64,000 bases of DNA from Metallyticus violacea. Taxonomy: Eukaryota; Arthropoda; Insecta; Mantodea; Metallyticidae. Every line of letters starts with the position of its first letter. The stretch's first letter is position 1. Position numbers and translations under genes: made by a program. The stretch is from assembly GCA_030762175.1 (NCBI GenBank), contig CM060833.1, forward strand, positions 74,709,501 to 74,773,500, read 5' to 3'. The notes below the pieces were generated by a model that was given only the letters and a program-made list of their open reading frames with translations, did not search any database and was not told the origin of the DNA. Of the stretch, positions 35,306 through 46,999 are shown piece by piece.

Positions 35306-36119
35306 GGCTAGTGTAAAACATACTACTTTTATTCGTTCTTATGATTTTTATTTTTAAATATATATTTCAAGCGTTATTGTACTAGTACGTGTTGTACCAA
35401 CTTCAAACTCAATACGGAATATCCCTGTTTTCTTGTTATGTATGGAGGTTTCGTGTACAAGATCGTGTCCCCCCATTTCATTACCAACTATTCTCTGTCG
35501 ATACATGACCATAAGTATTAAACCAAGCATTATCAACCAATTAAATTAGAGGATGCAGCAATTGTATTATTTCTAACCTTCAAAACACAATTAGAGATAT
35601 TACGCCAATTAAACAATCATCTTGGCAAAGGTTTCTTATGAGTTTATAAATTTAAAAGTTTTGTAACATTCCAAGTTGAGGGTAGATGTGTAAACCACTG
35701 TTTCCTGTGCAAGCTGTCTCAGAAATCTCCTTCAACTTTGTTATGACCTTTCTCAAATGTCATCGTTAAGTACGTGGCGATTTATTTTTATTTTCCTACA
35801 TTTATGAAAAAGTGACTCAATATTTCTGATGGAGCTGTAACATTAGGTGGTTCCTTTAAAAATGTTTTCATATTTCTTTTGCATGAGTTCTTTAGCACAG
35901 AATTGCACTTAAAATTATTTTTTCTAAACGTGTTATTATGTTGAGGTACTATAATCATACTGAGATTCTTATAGGTTTCATTCCCCTATCCAATTAATCT
36001 GAAGAGAGTATAAACTGATAGTAACACGTGTATTAATATTACTCTAAGTTTTGCAGAATAATTAATACCACAACGTTCGGAAAATGATCGTGTGGAGACA
36101 GACAGTTCATAGGAGACAC
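35306..36119. other. Spacer downstream of the LTR
   Basis: A 60-codon minus-strand frame at 35354-35536 is unassigned. If the LTR at 36207-37062 belonged to a longer element, its internal region should lie here on the minus strand, but no gag or pol can be read. Confidence 0.4.
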
Positions 36120-37058
36120 AAAATCTGAAGCTATTTGTCTGTAATGGCCCCACTTTGGGCCAATTTTGAAGGGGTTTGATTTATGACAGCCTCACGTTGG
36201 GCGCCGGTGGGGGGTGCTGATTGTCATGTTTTTAGTGACATATTATTAATTGATCATTGATCGCTTTGGTGTTGTTGCCCACGCTTCATGATACAAAATT
36301 TTAAGGTTTTGTTCCGTGCTCAACAGGACTGGGAGAGGACATCAACTGTGTTAATAATCACGAGATGAGTAGATCTGAACATGTATGGCAATTCTTTATT
36401 CGCAAGATCTTTCGCGTCCTCTGGTGTTTTGCGTACGAAAGAGCTCCGTGTAATATAAATTTGCTGCAGCAAATTTCCTAGAGGAGAACTGAATCTTATT
36501 ATCTGAATTTCATTTATCTTATATGAGTATGTGAACTGAGTTGAACTGATACGCCGAACTGAGTTACTGAGTTGCTGAATTCAGTTTGAGAACTGTGTCT
36601 CTCTGCTTAATTGATGAACCGATCTATCTAACTACTGCGAACTGAACTTCTGAACTGCGTTATGTCCAATGAGTATGTTCACTAATCAACTTAGCCAAAC
36701 GCCTACTTATATATTCGATTCAAATTAAATAAATGTTTGCTTCAAAAAACCCACGGGGGCCATACAAGCACGATCAAGTTTTGCGCCTTGCTTTAAAAAA
36801 TTTAAATGTACATCAACTATTGACTGGTACAAATTCACCTGCCAACGCATGAAATTTTAAAACGTTTATTTACGTTGGTTGGTTTAAAGTTAACTGCACA
36901 ATTGCCCTAACGTATTCGAAAGTCTACTTTATTAACCCCTTTCCTTTGTAAAGTGGCCTATAGCCTCCTTGGCTCCGCCACGTTTCTGAATGGGTTACCG
37001 TGGACAGTTACACCAGAGAACTTTCTCTTTTCACGACATACAACTTAACATATCAAAG

Positions 37059-37062
<4 letters not shown>
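36120..37062 (-). mobile_element. LTR of a retrotransposon plus leader (truncated)
   Basis: On the minus strand a TATA-like site (ATATATAAGTAGG, 36714-36702) is followed by a region rich in CAGTTC units and, about 310 bases later, AATAAA (36400-36395). The LTR edge near 36207 is followed at once by a primer binding site matching the 3' end of an insect tRNA-Lys. That order (promoter, polyadenylation signal, binding site) is what a 5' LTR and leader should show. The outer LTR edge is uncertain; I place it near 37062, where TGTAACTTTG begins on the minus strand. No second LTR and no coding region are visible. Confidence 0.55.
36190..36206 (-). promoter_or_regulatory. tRNA-Lys-type primer binding site
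   Basis: The plus strand reads CTCACGTTGGGCGCC, which is nearly the 3' end of insect tRNA-Lys (CCCACGTTGGGCGCC); the minus strand therefore carries the complementary site GGCGCCCAACGTGAG that would prime reverse transcription. One base of the acceptor end and one inner base differ. Confidence 0.6.

Positions 37063-37099
<37 letters not shown>
37063..37099. repeat. (CA)n microsatellite
   Basis: About 18 CA units, bordering the presumed outer end of the LTR. A short (TA)n follows at 37171-37186. Confidence 0.95.
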
Positions 37100-37103
<4 letters not shown>

Positions 37104-38480
37104 TAATATATATACGTAATATCTACATTGCTATTTAAAATGCACAAAATATGATGATTAGGATTTAACGTATATATATATATATTTCACTGGGGATGGG
37201 CCGTAGGAACAGTTTCAAGCCCTTGAGAAAGTATTACTGTATGAACTTGATGTGCAAATTGATAAGTTCAATGAATTTTTATATTATAAATAATCTAAAT
37301 TTACATTAATTAATGTGACTTTTAGTATTTATATAGGGATTATCAGAGCTCAGCACGGGTTGCTTGTAAGTGACGGTAACTCGGATATAGCATGAAGTAG
37401 GGGAGTTATGGGCAGTTTAAACAAACTGTTGGTAGGGGCGGTGCCGCGGGATGTGGAGAGCTGTGTGCATGACCTTTTTTTCTCTCCTATTCTGAAAAAC
37501 AGTTTGCGATAGTCACGTTATTCTCAATTTAACATAAAATGCCCCTGTTGCCCAGTTCTGGGGATTATATAGGGCAGAGAGTATATACGTTTGGGGAACT
37601 TAATCATGAGACTGGAAATAGTTGCTGTTGTTACACAGGAGAAAAGGTAACGGTATGTAGACCCCTTTTGGCATTTTAATGCAAGATTAATGAATAGAGA
37701 TATGCAAATTATTGTGGCATAAGGTAGCTGCCGGAGCTTCGAAGGTCATTCATTGTGCACAAGGCGAGCTTTACCAGAGGTAGGCAGAGCCGGTTGCTTA
37801 CCTGTAATTACCTCTACAATAAAACAAATGAAAACTAAATGGAGTATTATTAAGTAAAGTGTAAGTATATACTGATGTTTCAGTATCTACATCTGATGTC
37901 CAATCTCCTATAATGCTAAAAATACGACGTTTGGAATAACCGAAAGTACATTTGAGTAGGTAGAGAATAGAAACAGAACTAATGAAAACACTTGTCGTTG
38001 CAATGGCGCAAACCAATTAATTAGGTGTGACATGCAGCTATAATCTTCCTTATTTTCCAAGGTCCATAGAATTTTTATCTCTTACCAAACTGGGGAAAGT
38101 CTTCGGAGGAAAGAAAGTTTCAATATATAAACTTAAAGCATAGTTGAAGGATATTGTGTAGGCCTGGAGGAAGCTGACATTCATAACGCAATTTCGTTTT
38201 CTCAGAGTGCACTGCAGTCAATGGTTTATTGGCGATCTGTATTAATTTATGACCAACTCATTAGCTCTGTATTGGAGTACACCCCAATCATAAATATTAA
38301 TACAAAATCTAGAATCAATTTCCCAGAAACATATTTCTGCGAACTATCAATGGAGAATATAAAAATGCTCCAAGCTCTTCTCATAGATTCTGCACTCTTA
38401 AGTTTATTGGGATAAAAATACACTAGTACCAAAAGTGATTATGGGAGAAATAATATAAATTTCAAAAGAGTCAAACTTTA
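37100..38480. other. Spacer with GC-richer patches, possible isolated exon
   Basis: Positions 37400-37460 and 37720-37800 are GC-rich. On the minus strand 37978-37873 could be an exon (acceptor TTTTCATTAG, donor GTATAT) with an open frame containing SILYLLKCTFGYSKRR, but the splice signals are weak. A 64-codon plus-strand frame at 38221-38415 is unassigned. Confidence 0.25.
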
Positions 38481-38950
38481 TTTTGTTCTTCATTCCGGGA
38501 ATTTTTAAGCTGCCCCCGTATAAAATTACATTTTTGTTCTAAACTTTGCTTTGATTCTTAAGGTCAAATTAGCAGACATTACACTGTCCATTTCTCAAAG
38601 TTTCTCATTGTGTAAACGAAGAACTTTGTTGGTAATTGTTTCTATTCCATAATTTGCGCCATCTTAGCACGGACGTATGTACCAGATTTCTGTTCCCTTC
38701 CTTCCTCCTCTCATCCATAATACCGACTCCCGTGTCCTTTCTTTTGATTGGTCGAAATTAGTGTGAAAGAGTCTGGCACGAACACGTCAGAGCCTTACTA
38801 CGAGCGTGCTCTGACTGCACAGGAGGGAGTAGCGACTTCGCGGGGATTTTCGACCCTATCCAAGAACTCTAGGATTGTTGCTTCTTCCCCCACGTCTCGC
38901 CCACTGACCAAGGCCTTTGTGTAAATGGTGTGTTATTCATTGTAATTATC
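38481..38950. other. GC-richer block with CCAAT-like site and hairpin
   Basis: Positions 38640-38930 stand out in composition. They include GATTGGTC (a CCAAT box in reverse), an 8-bp stem GTCAGAGC / GCTCTGAC (38786-38793 and 38808-38815), and a C-rich stretch near 38890. It could be a promoter, an untranslated exon or an old transposon end. There is no coding frame. Confidence 0.3.
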
Positions 38951-39748
38951 TTTAATTTTAGGGGATATCTTTATTTTATTACATAACATTTTTCAGGCTC
39001 AAATAACTGCAATTTCAAGGCTAGCACGTTTTTATAGTCATATTCTACCTACTTTCTATTTGTGCTTTGCTATTATATTTCTTTGTTGACAAGTACTTGG
39101 TTATATTAATACTTTTCTTACTTCTTCTTGTGCTTTACCATTGATATGCATAATTGCAAGGCAAGCATTTTTTTATATTCGTGTTTTATGTTACTTTATC
39201 ATTGTGTTTTGGCATTAAATTTATTTTGAAGGTAAACACATATGGATATTAATATCTATCTTATATTTTATTGTAGTTGTCATTTAACCTTGCAATTGCA
39301 TATGCCTAGCAATGTTTAATATACTCTTATTGATATTTGTATGTTTAATTATTTCCTTGATATAATAAATGTACGTTTTGCACAGTTCTTCTCCCACAAA
39401 TTAAACTACCTTTCCCGGGCTTTGCTTAGAGCGTTTGATTCGATTCGCAGGCATCATCGGAAGGGTGCCATACACCTTGTATTCATATTAAGGAGAAAAA
39501 AAAAACTACAGAGTATGCAGCAGAAATAATTATAGATGTAATATTAAACTTGGTGGGTGGCTATAGTGTAGAAAGTTTATTTGTGCGTTTATACCTTTGT
39601 ATTGTTGTAGCGTTTGTTTTTATTAAAATATAAACAAATTTCGCAAAATTTTAGAGCAATGTCACTACTTAACCTATACAATATCGCTATTATTTTACTG
39701 CACATAAACATTACAAAACATATTTTCTGTGTATGTAGGCAAAGAGCT

Positions 39749-39805
<57 letters not shown>

Positions 39806-40586
39806 CACCCTCATTATAATACCACTTGCAAATAATTTTATTGAGGTACTGAGGAATTGTATCTTTGTTAAGATTGTTATAAAATAAAATAGATATATTG
39901 TTCTTTGTTTTAGACTTATTTTGTTTATCTATTACCTAATAATGATTAAAGATGATAAATGCTTGACCTTTTTCTTAAGTTTTTAATTATGCATTTATTA
40001 CATCGCATCAATTTTTTGGGCTAAAATAGAGGTGTTCAGTTGTATAGTTCTTTAGGATAAATGAAAAACGATTCGTATACCATTTAAAATAAAATTAACT
40101 TTGGCGATTATGTGCTCTTTTTACACTTTTCATTAACACACACCGCTGATAAGGACTTTGCGGCAAAGAGGATCCAGGAATTTGCTATAGTTTTTATATA
40201 ACTTGGACTGGAATGGGAGTCTTAAAACAACCATAATAACTTGTCAAACAGCAGTTTTAAGCTGGTGATTCAACTTCTTAAAGAGCTCCGTTACGATTTT
40301 AGGAGAACAGAACTAGTCATTTTATTGAGACACTGTAAACAGTCTACTAAGCACCGAAAACGCTAAAAGCACAGACACACGAGAGGGAAAAGGGTTAATG
40401 GAGCTGGTTCGGTTTAGAACACGAAACATGGCTCTCTTCCACACAATTAAATTTGTAACGGGGACTGTCAGAGTGTCGCGGGGGAATGAAAGTAAGTAAA
40501 CTGATAAATGCTGGAACAGAAGCTGCAACAAAACAGTTCATCAGTCACGGATAGCAGAGGGAAAGGGCGTGACGACACTGATAATG
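38951..40586. other. AT-rich spacer with (AAT)n
   Basis: An (AAT)n array fills 39751-39805. Frames in this region are not protein-like. Positions 40322-40531 are more GC-balanced with a 69-codon minus-strand frame of no known similarity. Confidence 0.45.
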
Positions 40587-40640
40587 TAACGTCACAGCAT
40601 TCTCACTCAGTAATGATCCTGGTGCAGCACTATAAATAGA
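40587..40640 (+). promoter_or_regulatory. Possible core promoter (CRE half-palindrome plus TATA)
   Basis: AACGTCACA (about 40588-40596) resembles a cAMP-response element and TATAAATAGA (40631-40640) is a good TATA box 35 bases on. No gene follows on the plus strand, so this may be chance or part of a dead element. Confidence 0.15.
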
Positions 40641-40979
40641 CTCAGGCAGTGGCGGAATTGTTCGAAGCATATATCACATTTGAAGTTTGTCCCCTCAGAA
40701 AAAAAATTTATGTTCACAGCATAGATGATTAATTTTTTTTTTACAAGGATTGAATTAAATTATATTTATAATATTGTAGTGTGATAGTTTTAAGAAATAA
40801 GAAATACTTGTACTTTTATATGAAAAATAACAATAATAAGGATATATCTAAAGATAATATTTAAAACAAATATCACATCTCTAATATGTTGATATTATAT
40901 ATTGCATGAAGACGACGGTAATGGAACAAGACACACCCTTTGACCAAAAGAAAAAAGAAAAGAAAAAAATGAAAAAATA

Positions 40980-41027
<48 letters not shown>

Positions 41028-41368
41028 AGAAGAGGCATCTCTTGACGCAAAATTCTTTTAAGCCCTGCTATTTACAGTGCGCGGTTCACAAGTATCCAGC
41101 AAGGTAGCAGTGCAACAGTTGTGTTATGTGGCATGCACTAAAGACGCTGTCTAGTATATTTGTTCTGTTAGCTCTGTGGCAGAGTGTGCAGTGATGCCGT
41201 GGTAATGAGCGCAGGTTCGTTTCTGTGCATGATGCACTTTTTTTTAATAAACCTTTGTAACATATTATGACAAATTATTTTCGTAATATCATTTCCCATA
41301 TACAGCAAAATTTAACATTAACATATTATATATATTAAAAATTTTCCTTGAATATTTGTTCCATCTAA
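40641..41368. other. Spacer with a (GAAA)n array
   Basis: (GAAA)n runs through 40981-41029. No gene is recognised. Confidence 0.5.
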
Positions 41369-41503
41369 ATGCAGTACGCTTCACACGCTTTCCCTGCACA
41401 TGCAAGAAGGACAAAAGATGACTTATGGACACAAATTCAAGAAGCCTGGGATGTTGTGGCCTCTCGTCCACACACTACTGTAGAAATCCGATATCATCTA
41501 TGA
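41369..41503 (+). pseudogene. Tc1-like transposase C-terminal scrap
   Basis: The frame ends RRTKDDLWTQIQEAWDVVAS, then 13 residues and TGA. The LWxxIQEAW pattern is typical of the last helix region of Tc1-like transposases, where LW lies after the catalytic Glu. The usual ending about PRRxxAVI is missing, as is everything upstream. Short, so only moderately certain. Confidence 0.4.
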
Positions 41504-41743
41504 GGACAGTTATACATACTGAGGGTTCATACACAATATCAACTTGTGCTTATATCTATGTGTTTTCACTTTAGAAGATAAATGTTTCTGTACATGTATT
41601 TATTTAGTTATTTGCAAATAATACGTTAGTTTGTGATTACGTTTTTGCATGTGCATAGGTAATGTCATAAAACTCAAATGATACATTAAAATATAATATG
41701 ATATAAAGACAACACAATGTTTTACACATACACTTATAAAACC

Positions 41744-41786
<43 letters not shown>

Positions 41787-44319
41787 TACTGCTGCGCTGG
41801 ATCTGAACAAGGAGCTTACGCAGAAAATCAGTGGCTTCTAAACCAATCGACCCATGCCATTTTACCATGCGCTTGTGAATACTGCGTTTACGAGCGTCCC
41901 TGAAGTTATCGAATCAACACGTAGAATCTGACAATGACTCTCTCTCTCTCTCCCTCTAGGTCAAAGGGTGTAGATGTTCCTTACTCATGGTTAGGTATCC
42001 GGATTCTTAGACACTTCAGTAAAGTATGCTCAAACACAAACAAAGCAAGTTATGAGTCACCGCTCACATGTAAACAATAATTGTTGGGGAACAGTCGCAA
42101 GAGGAGCGAACGGTTTGTAGCCTTTGTACCCTTCCCACCTGTTGTCTACAGACCAGCATCAACTTAACTTATTTCCACTTTATGCTGCTTTTAGTGCTTA
42201 GAAGTTCCGACGTGTACTCATGGTATGAGGGTTTCATCAGAATATCACATTTAAAATATTTTAAAATATAATGAATAGATTTCGTACCAAGTTATATATT
42301 TTAGCTTGCGTCCGAAACTATCGCAACATGCAATGGGCCATGCCTTTTCCAGTTACCATGACAGTTCCCTTGCTGATGCCTGCACGTGGAAATCAGTCGC
42401 AGTTTGCTGTTACGAGCGCAGTCATTATCTGTGTTTCTTTTTAAGATAAACTAATTTACAGTTAAGAAATCATTGCGGGTTATTGGTGTTTGAGAATAGA
42501 GAAGAAAGTAAAGTCTATAGTAATAGCCTCATACTGCAGAGGAAATTAAAGTAAATGTAAGAATAGAAGAATTGTGGAAGAAGATCTATTGCAAGTGAAA
42601 TAAAATTCATGAAATCAACACATGTGACTTCAGACTGACAATCACTTCGAGCAATGCCTACAATACGGGTATGAAATAAAATTAATATTGTGTAGGCCTG
42701 TATTGTCAACATTTGCGAGTAGACATGCGAGAGAATTTGCCATCGGTGGAGCCGGCGATTGATAAGAACTTAGCCGCGCGAGTCCTCCTACGGACGAAGG
42801 CTAAAAATACCTCTCTACATATAAGGTAAATTTTTAAAGAAAATTCATCAATAATTATTTGAAATGTTTCAAATAAATCTAATATAAAACACAATTGCAC
42901 AAAGAATTAAAATATTCACAAACTTCAACAGGAACAATTTTGATTTATAATTTTGAAAGGAGACACAACTATGAAATTATTAAATTAAAGCGATATCAGC
43001 TGTGTAAGAAAATTATGAACTAACGATCAGGACAAGGGGAAACTACAACTAATGGAAATAGACGTTTACATCAATTACAGATTGTACAAAAAAGATCATT
43101 AAGATATGAGTAACAATGGAAAATCTAGGTATATGATCAGTCTTGCTGCAAACTATAGAATATGAAAATAAAATAGATGAACTATTTTCGGAAACTTCAG
43201 AACAAAGAATACCCAGGTAAGCATTTAAGTGTAGGAAGCCCAAAATGTTGAAAGAGATAGCATTTCTTCAAGTAATCAACTTCATAAATCATTCTCTCTT
43301 CAAATATGTACTTTCAGAGAACTTTCCCTTCAAGTCCAATACTTCATTTTTTATCAGTTTTAAATTTTTATTCTAACGCACACTCTAGATAGTGTTATAA
43401 TATTATCACTTTTGATAATTAATGTTAACTATATTAATTGCAGACGATCGCAGCAATGTGTTAACAGAAAGTGATAAATGTTCCTTGAAATAAAAGTGAC
43501 AAAGACTGCGAAATTGAAGAATGATATATTTATTCATTCTTTGGCAAGAATTTACTAGAAAGGTGTTACTAACACATCTGTGGATTAAAAAAGGTATGTT
43601 GCTTGAAGCATAGAGACAGTGTGAATAGTTAAGAGATGCAAGAGTTTCCTTCCAAAGTCAGAAACTTCATAAAAGTGCTTTCTCTACAGAATCTGCAACC
43701 GATCAAATTGTTCCTTGGTCATGAGTATGTTGAGAACATTACCCAAAATGTCTGTTTTCTCTTTTCGAAATAAAACGTGGGAATTGAACTTAAAAAAGTG
43801 CATTTGGGGTAAAAAGTTATTAAATAAAAAGCATTTATTTGTGCCTATTTTGTTTATATTGCCTTTTCAATTACTTAAAGTAACACAGTTTGCGAAAAAA
43901 AAAAACTTAACAATTATATATTTCATAAAAGTTTCCTCAGGTGGTACAGGTTAAGTAATATTAGTTGAAGCAATACGGTCAACAAGGTCACGAACCCAAC
44001 AATTAGCTGTTATACGGTAATGTTTCATGTACGATGTTTTCTTCTTAAACTATAACGTCATTCCAATGACAAGTGTAGTACCAGCGGTTAAGTGTTAGTT
44101 TAGAAAGCAAATCTCTCTTAAATCTTAGTTCACGGTTTTCCCTCCTTAGTTGCGGCACATTCCGGGTAGTTGATCATGTGTGCTTGCACTCTTCTTGTAC
44201 GAGTTTTGTCAAGTGTAGCTTTTAATTTGATACCGTTGTTCAATAAAAATTTCCAACAAAAACCGTTCAAGATATTCCCGCATAAATGTGCTCCAAATTT
44301 TACGATTAACAGCAATTTT
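41504..44319. other. AT-rich spacer
   Basis: Holds (AAT)n at 41747-41784 and a CT run at 41938-41956. Several 60-80-codon frames are present, none with known similarity. It ends at the left target-site duplication of a SINE-B. Confidence 0.5.
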
Positions 44320-44331
44320 AAATTCCGCCAG

Positions 44332-44609
44332 CACCGCCACGGGTGGTCGAGGTCGTTAAGACGCGGATTCATGAGCGGGAGATCTGGTGTTCGGATCCCG
44401 CCAGAACCGTCCTCCCTGAGTGAGGTTTTTCCAGGTTTTCCCCACTCCTCATTACTGGCAAATGCAGGAGAGGTACCCTAAACTTAGATCTGGAACGTTT
44501 TCTTCCTTAAAAAAACCTTTCCCAATATATCATTTCATTTCATATATCACCAATGTTCACAGCCTGTGGTGCTACAGCAGTAAAAACGGGCATTAACACC
44601 AGTACAAAA
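44332..44609 (+). mobile_element. SINE-B flanked by 12-bp TSD
   Basis: Full-length copy: CCGCCACGGGTGGTCGAGG (A box), a B box slightly altered to GTTCGGATCCC, body with GTGAGGTTTTTCCAGGTTTT and GGAGAGGTACCC, and 3' end ACGGGCATTAACACC plus A run. The 12-mer AAATTCCGCCAG occurs at 44320-44331 and 44610-44621. Confidence 0.9.
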
Positions 44610-44621
44610 AAATTCCGCCAG

Positions 44622-46670
44622 GCATATGGTAAAGTGGTAACTACCAGCATACACAAAATACACTAGCCATTTTCTCAATGTTAGTTGTTTAGCTGTTGTT
44701 TATCTGTATTTCGGAAGAGGCATCTCTCCTTAGGTGAGGAGAAATGTCATTTGGAACAACAGAAAAATACTTTATACAGAAAACACTAAAAATGAGTTAT
44801 TAATGATTAAGAGTTTATACTAAAACTTATTTTTGACGTCTGTTTTTAAAAAGTATTGTATTTTAAGATACTTATGTTCTTTTTCGTGCCTATAAGTTCT
44901 CACCCTAGTCATGAATAATATGGACATCATTTTGAATAAAATAAAGAGGTAAAGTATATAATTAAACTTTAAGCAAAGTCTTCAACTATATTTTGATCTT
45001 ACTACATCTTTGGAAGTATGAATAGCACGTAATATAGACTAAATGGAAATTGTTGCAATACGTCAATATAAAAATTTTTGAAATAAATAAAGAATTGAGC
45101 TATTTTGTACTTAAAGATGGTGCCAACATTTATTAAGGCTTTTATTAGTTATATTGCTTTAATTGGTCGTAATGTCAGTGTATTCTAAAGGTATGATATA
45201 TTTGCTTAAATGCAAATTATTGTTTTTAATATAATTTAAAGAATAGCACATTAAACACGTTATGCATTAATATTTACCACATTTAATGAACTTTTGTGTG
45301 TTTTATTTAACAATTGAGGACAGGACAGTTCATTGAAAGCACTGGAAGAGCGGCGAAACAAGAGACAATCAGGTTACACTCAGCGTCTGTAAATCTTCAA
45401 GTGCGCCACTGAGCTTTCATTATGAGGATATGAAAGCATATAAGTTTGGTCCAGTTCCAGTGTCATGAATATCAACTGGAAGGTTACATTTCATCATTGT
45501 GACAGATCCCAGTAGCATGTATTCAGCTTGCTCACATGGACGAGGCGAAAGACTGGATGAAAAAGCTCAACATGTTATGGGACACGAATGTTAGGACTTT
45601 TCACTGGCCTTTTTTGTTAATGCGGCCATTAATAACTTCCTCTGGGCAGTAGGGTCGAAAGGTTGAGTACATCAGAGTTATGGCACGCCATTCAAATACA
45701 ACAATATATAAGTGGAGCTGGTTCATGCAGAATTCTATGCATCATCCTTCTTCACAGGCGTGAAGATTTTTATCTCTGGCAGAGGTGTGGCTGCATCCTG
45801 GAACCGGCCAAATGGGCAAGATCCACAATAATAATAGAAGAAACGTTGTACCGAAAGTAACTGAAAACTTTGTATACAAGTGAGACTTTTGAAATTCATT
45901 TGAAATTGGCTGACTGAAGCCATTTGTATCATCAAAGAATTATTCTGGAAGCAAATGCAAGATGTTTCACAGAGGTTATTCTAAATTTATAAACAGGGAA
46001 CCAAACAAGAATGGAGTTGATTTGTAGTGAAATGGAAAAAAAGTATAAAACACATGTGATAAACAAATAAGCACATTAAGATATGTTTAAGACAAAGAAG
46101 ATAAATGAACACATAAATATTATCACTTTCATGAAATATGATTTGTCTATACCATCCAAAAACAGTTTTAGCTATTTATAAACAGTAAATAAATAGAAGA
46201 CCAAAGTATGAAACTACGGTATTTAATGTATTTAATACGTTGAACTAATGTATTCGTACGTACAGGGTAAATTTGAAAATGCAGTACGTAAGGATTCAAC
46301 ATTACCATTGACACACGCACACACAATATTGTAACTAACATTTACCTAATGCTTTGACATAAATTTAGGTTGCAATTTTTAATTATTCACTGGTATTTTA
46401 ACTTTTTCAATTCCAATTTTATCAAATTATATTTTTTCACGAAACTAATAAAAATTAAGATGGTACACAAATTGTGCAATATTTCAGTTCCTGAGAAGAT
46501 GAATGGGAGATAACTTTAAAGCGTCGAAAACTTCGGAGTCATTTGTCACATGATTAATTAAATTCATTCATTCATTCATACAGATTACATTTAGTATCAA
46601 GATAATAACCTCCTGGTGCACCGTAACCCATCACCTTTACCATCACCCCCATTGGGGTAAAGTGGCGGCG
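44622..46670. other. AT-rich spacer
   Basis: No gene recognised. Positions 45330-45860 are more GC-balanced, with short overlapping frames on both strands and no assignable protein; they could be an old element. A short hairpin TCTCCT/AGGAGA lies near 44730. Confidence 0.4.
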
Positions 46671-46687
46671 TCCTAAGGACATCCGTC

Positions 46688-46982
46688 AGTCCTGGTGGTG
46701 TAGTGGTTACCATATTTGCCTCCTACACCCAAGATCGCGGTTCGAACTCGGCCAGGACCGAAGGATTTTTTTTTGGGCGTAAAAATCATAAGTATGGCTT
46801 CCTTCGGAAGGGAAGTAAAGCCCTGGGTCCCGTGTCGTACATTTACGGCGCGCAAAAGAACCTCAAGCCTGAAAGAGAGGCCTCTGAGCAAAATTTGTCG
46901 GCCGTTTCACGCCCTGAGTTGAATGGGACGCTGATGACCTGAGCTGTTAAAGAGCGTCCATAAATAAATCAATAAAAAAAAA
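46688..46982 (+). mobile_element. SINE-A, full length, flanked by 17-bp TSD
   Basis: The head reads TCCTGGTGGTGTAGTGGTTA (A box) and CGGTTCGAACTCGGCC (B box); the body has GGCTTCCTTCGGAAGGGAAG, TACATTTACGGC, CCTCAAGCCTGAAAGAGAGG and GTTTCACGCCCTGAGTTG; the 3' end is GGACGCTGATGACCTGAG, GTTAAAGAGCGTCC, then ATAAATAAAT and A. The 17-mer TCCTAAGGACATCCGTC is repeated exactly at 46671-46687 and 46983-46999. The target is an older GC-rich stretch. Confidence 0.92.
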
Positions 46983-46999
46983 TCCTAAGGACATCCGTC

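Noticed and set aside
39614..39835. Plus-strand frame with a long run of Asn
   Set aside because: It is the translation of the (AAT)n microsatellite at 39751-39805.
44130..44481. 80- and 103-codon frames
   Set aside because: They run across the SINE-B insertion and its duplication, so they cannot be an old conserved gene.
46673..46942. Overlapping 68-79-codon frames on both strands
   Set aside because: They translate the SINE-A copy, which is tRNA-derived and non-coding; the same strings reappear at 53497-53697 and 57266-57533 with the other SINE-A copies.
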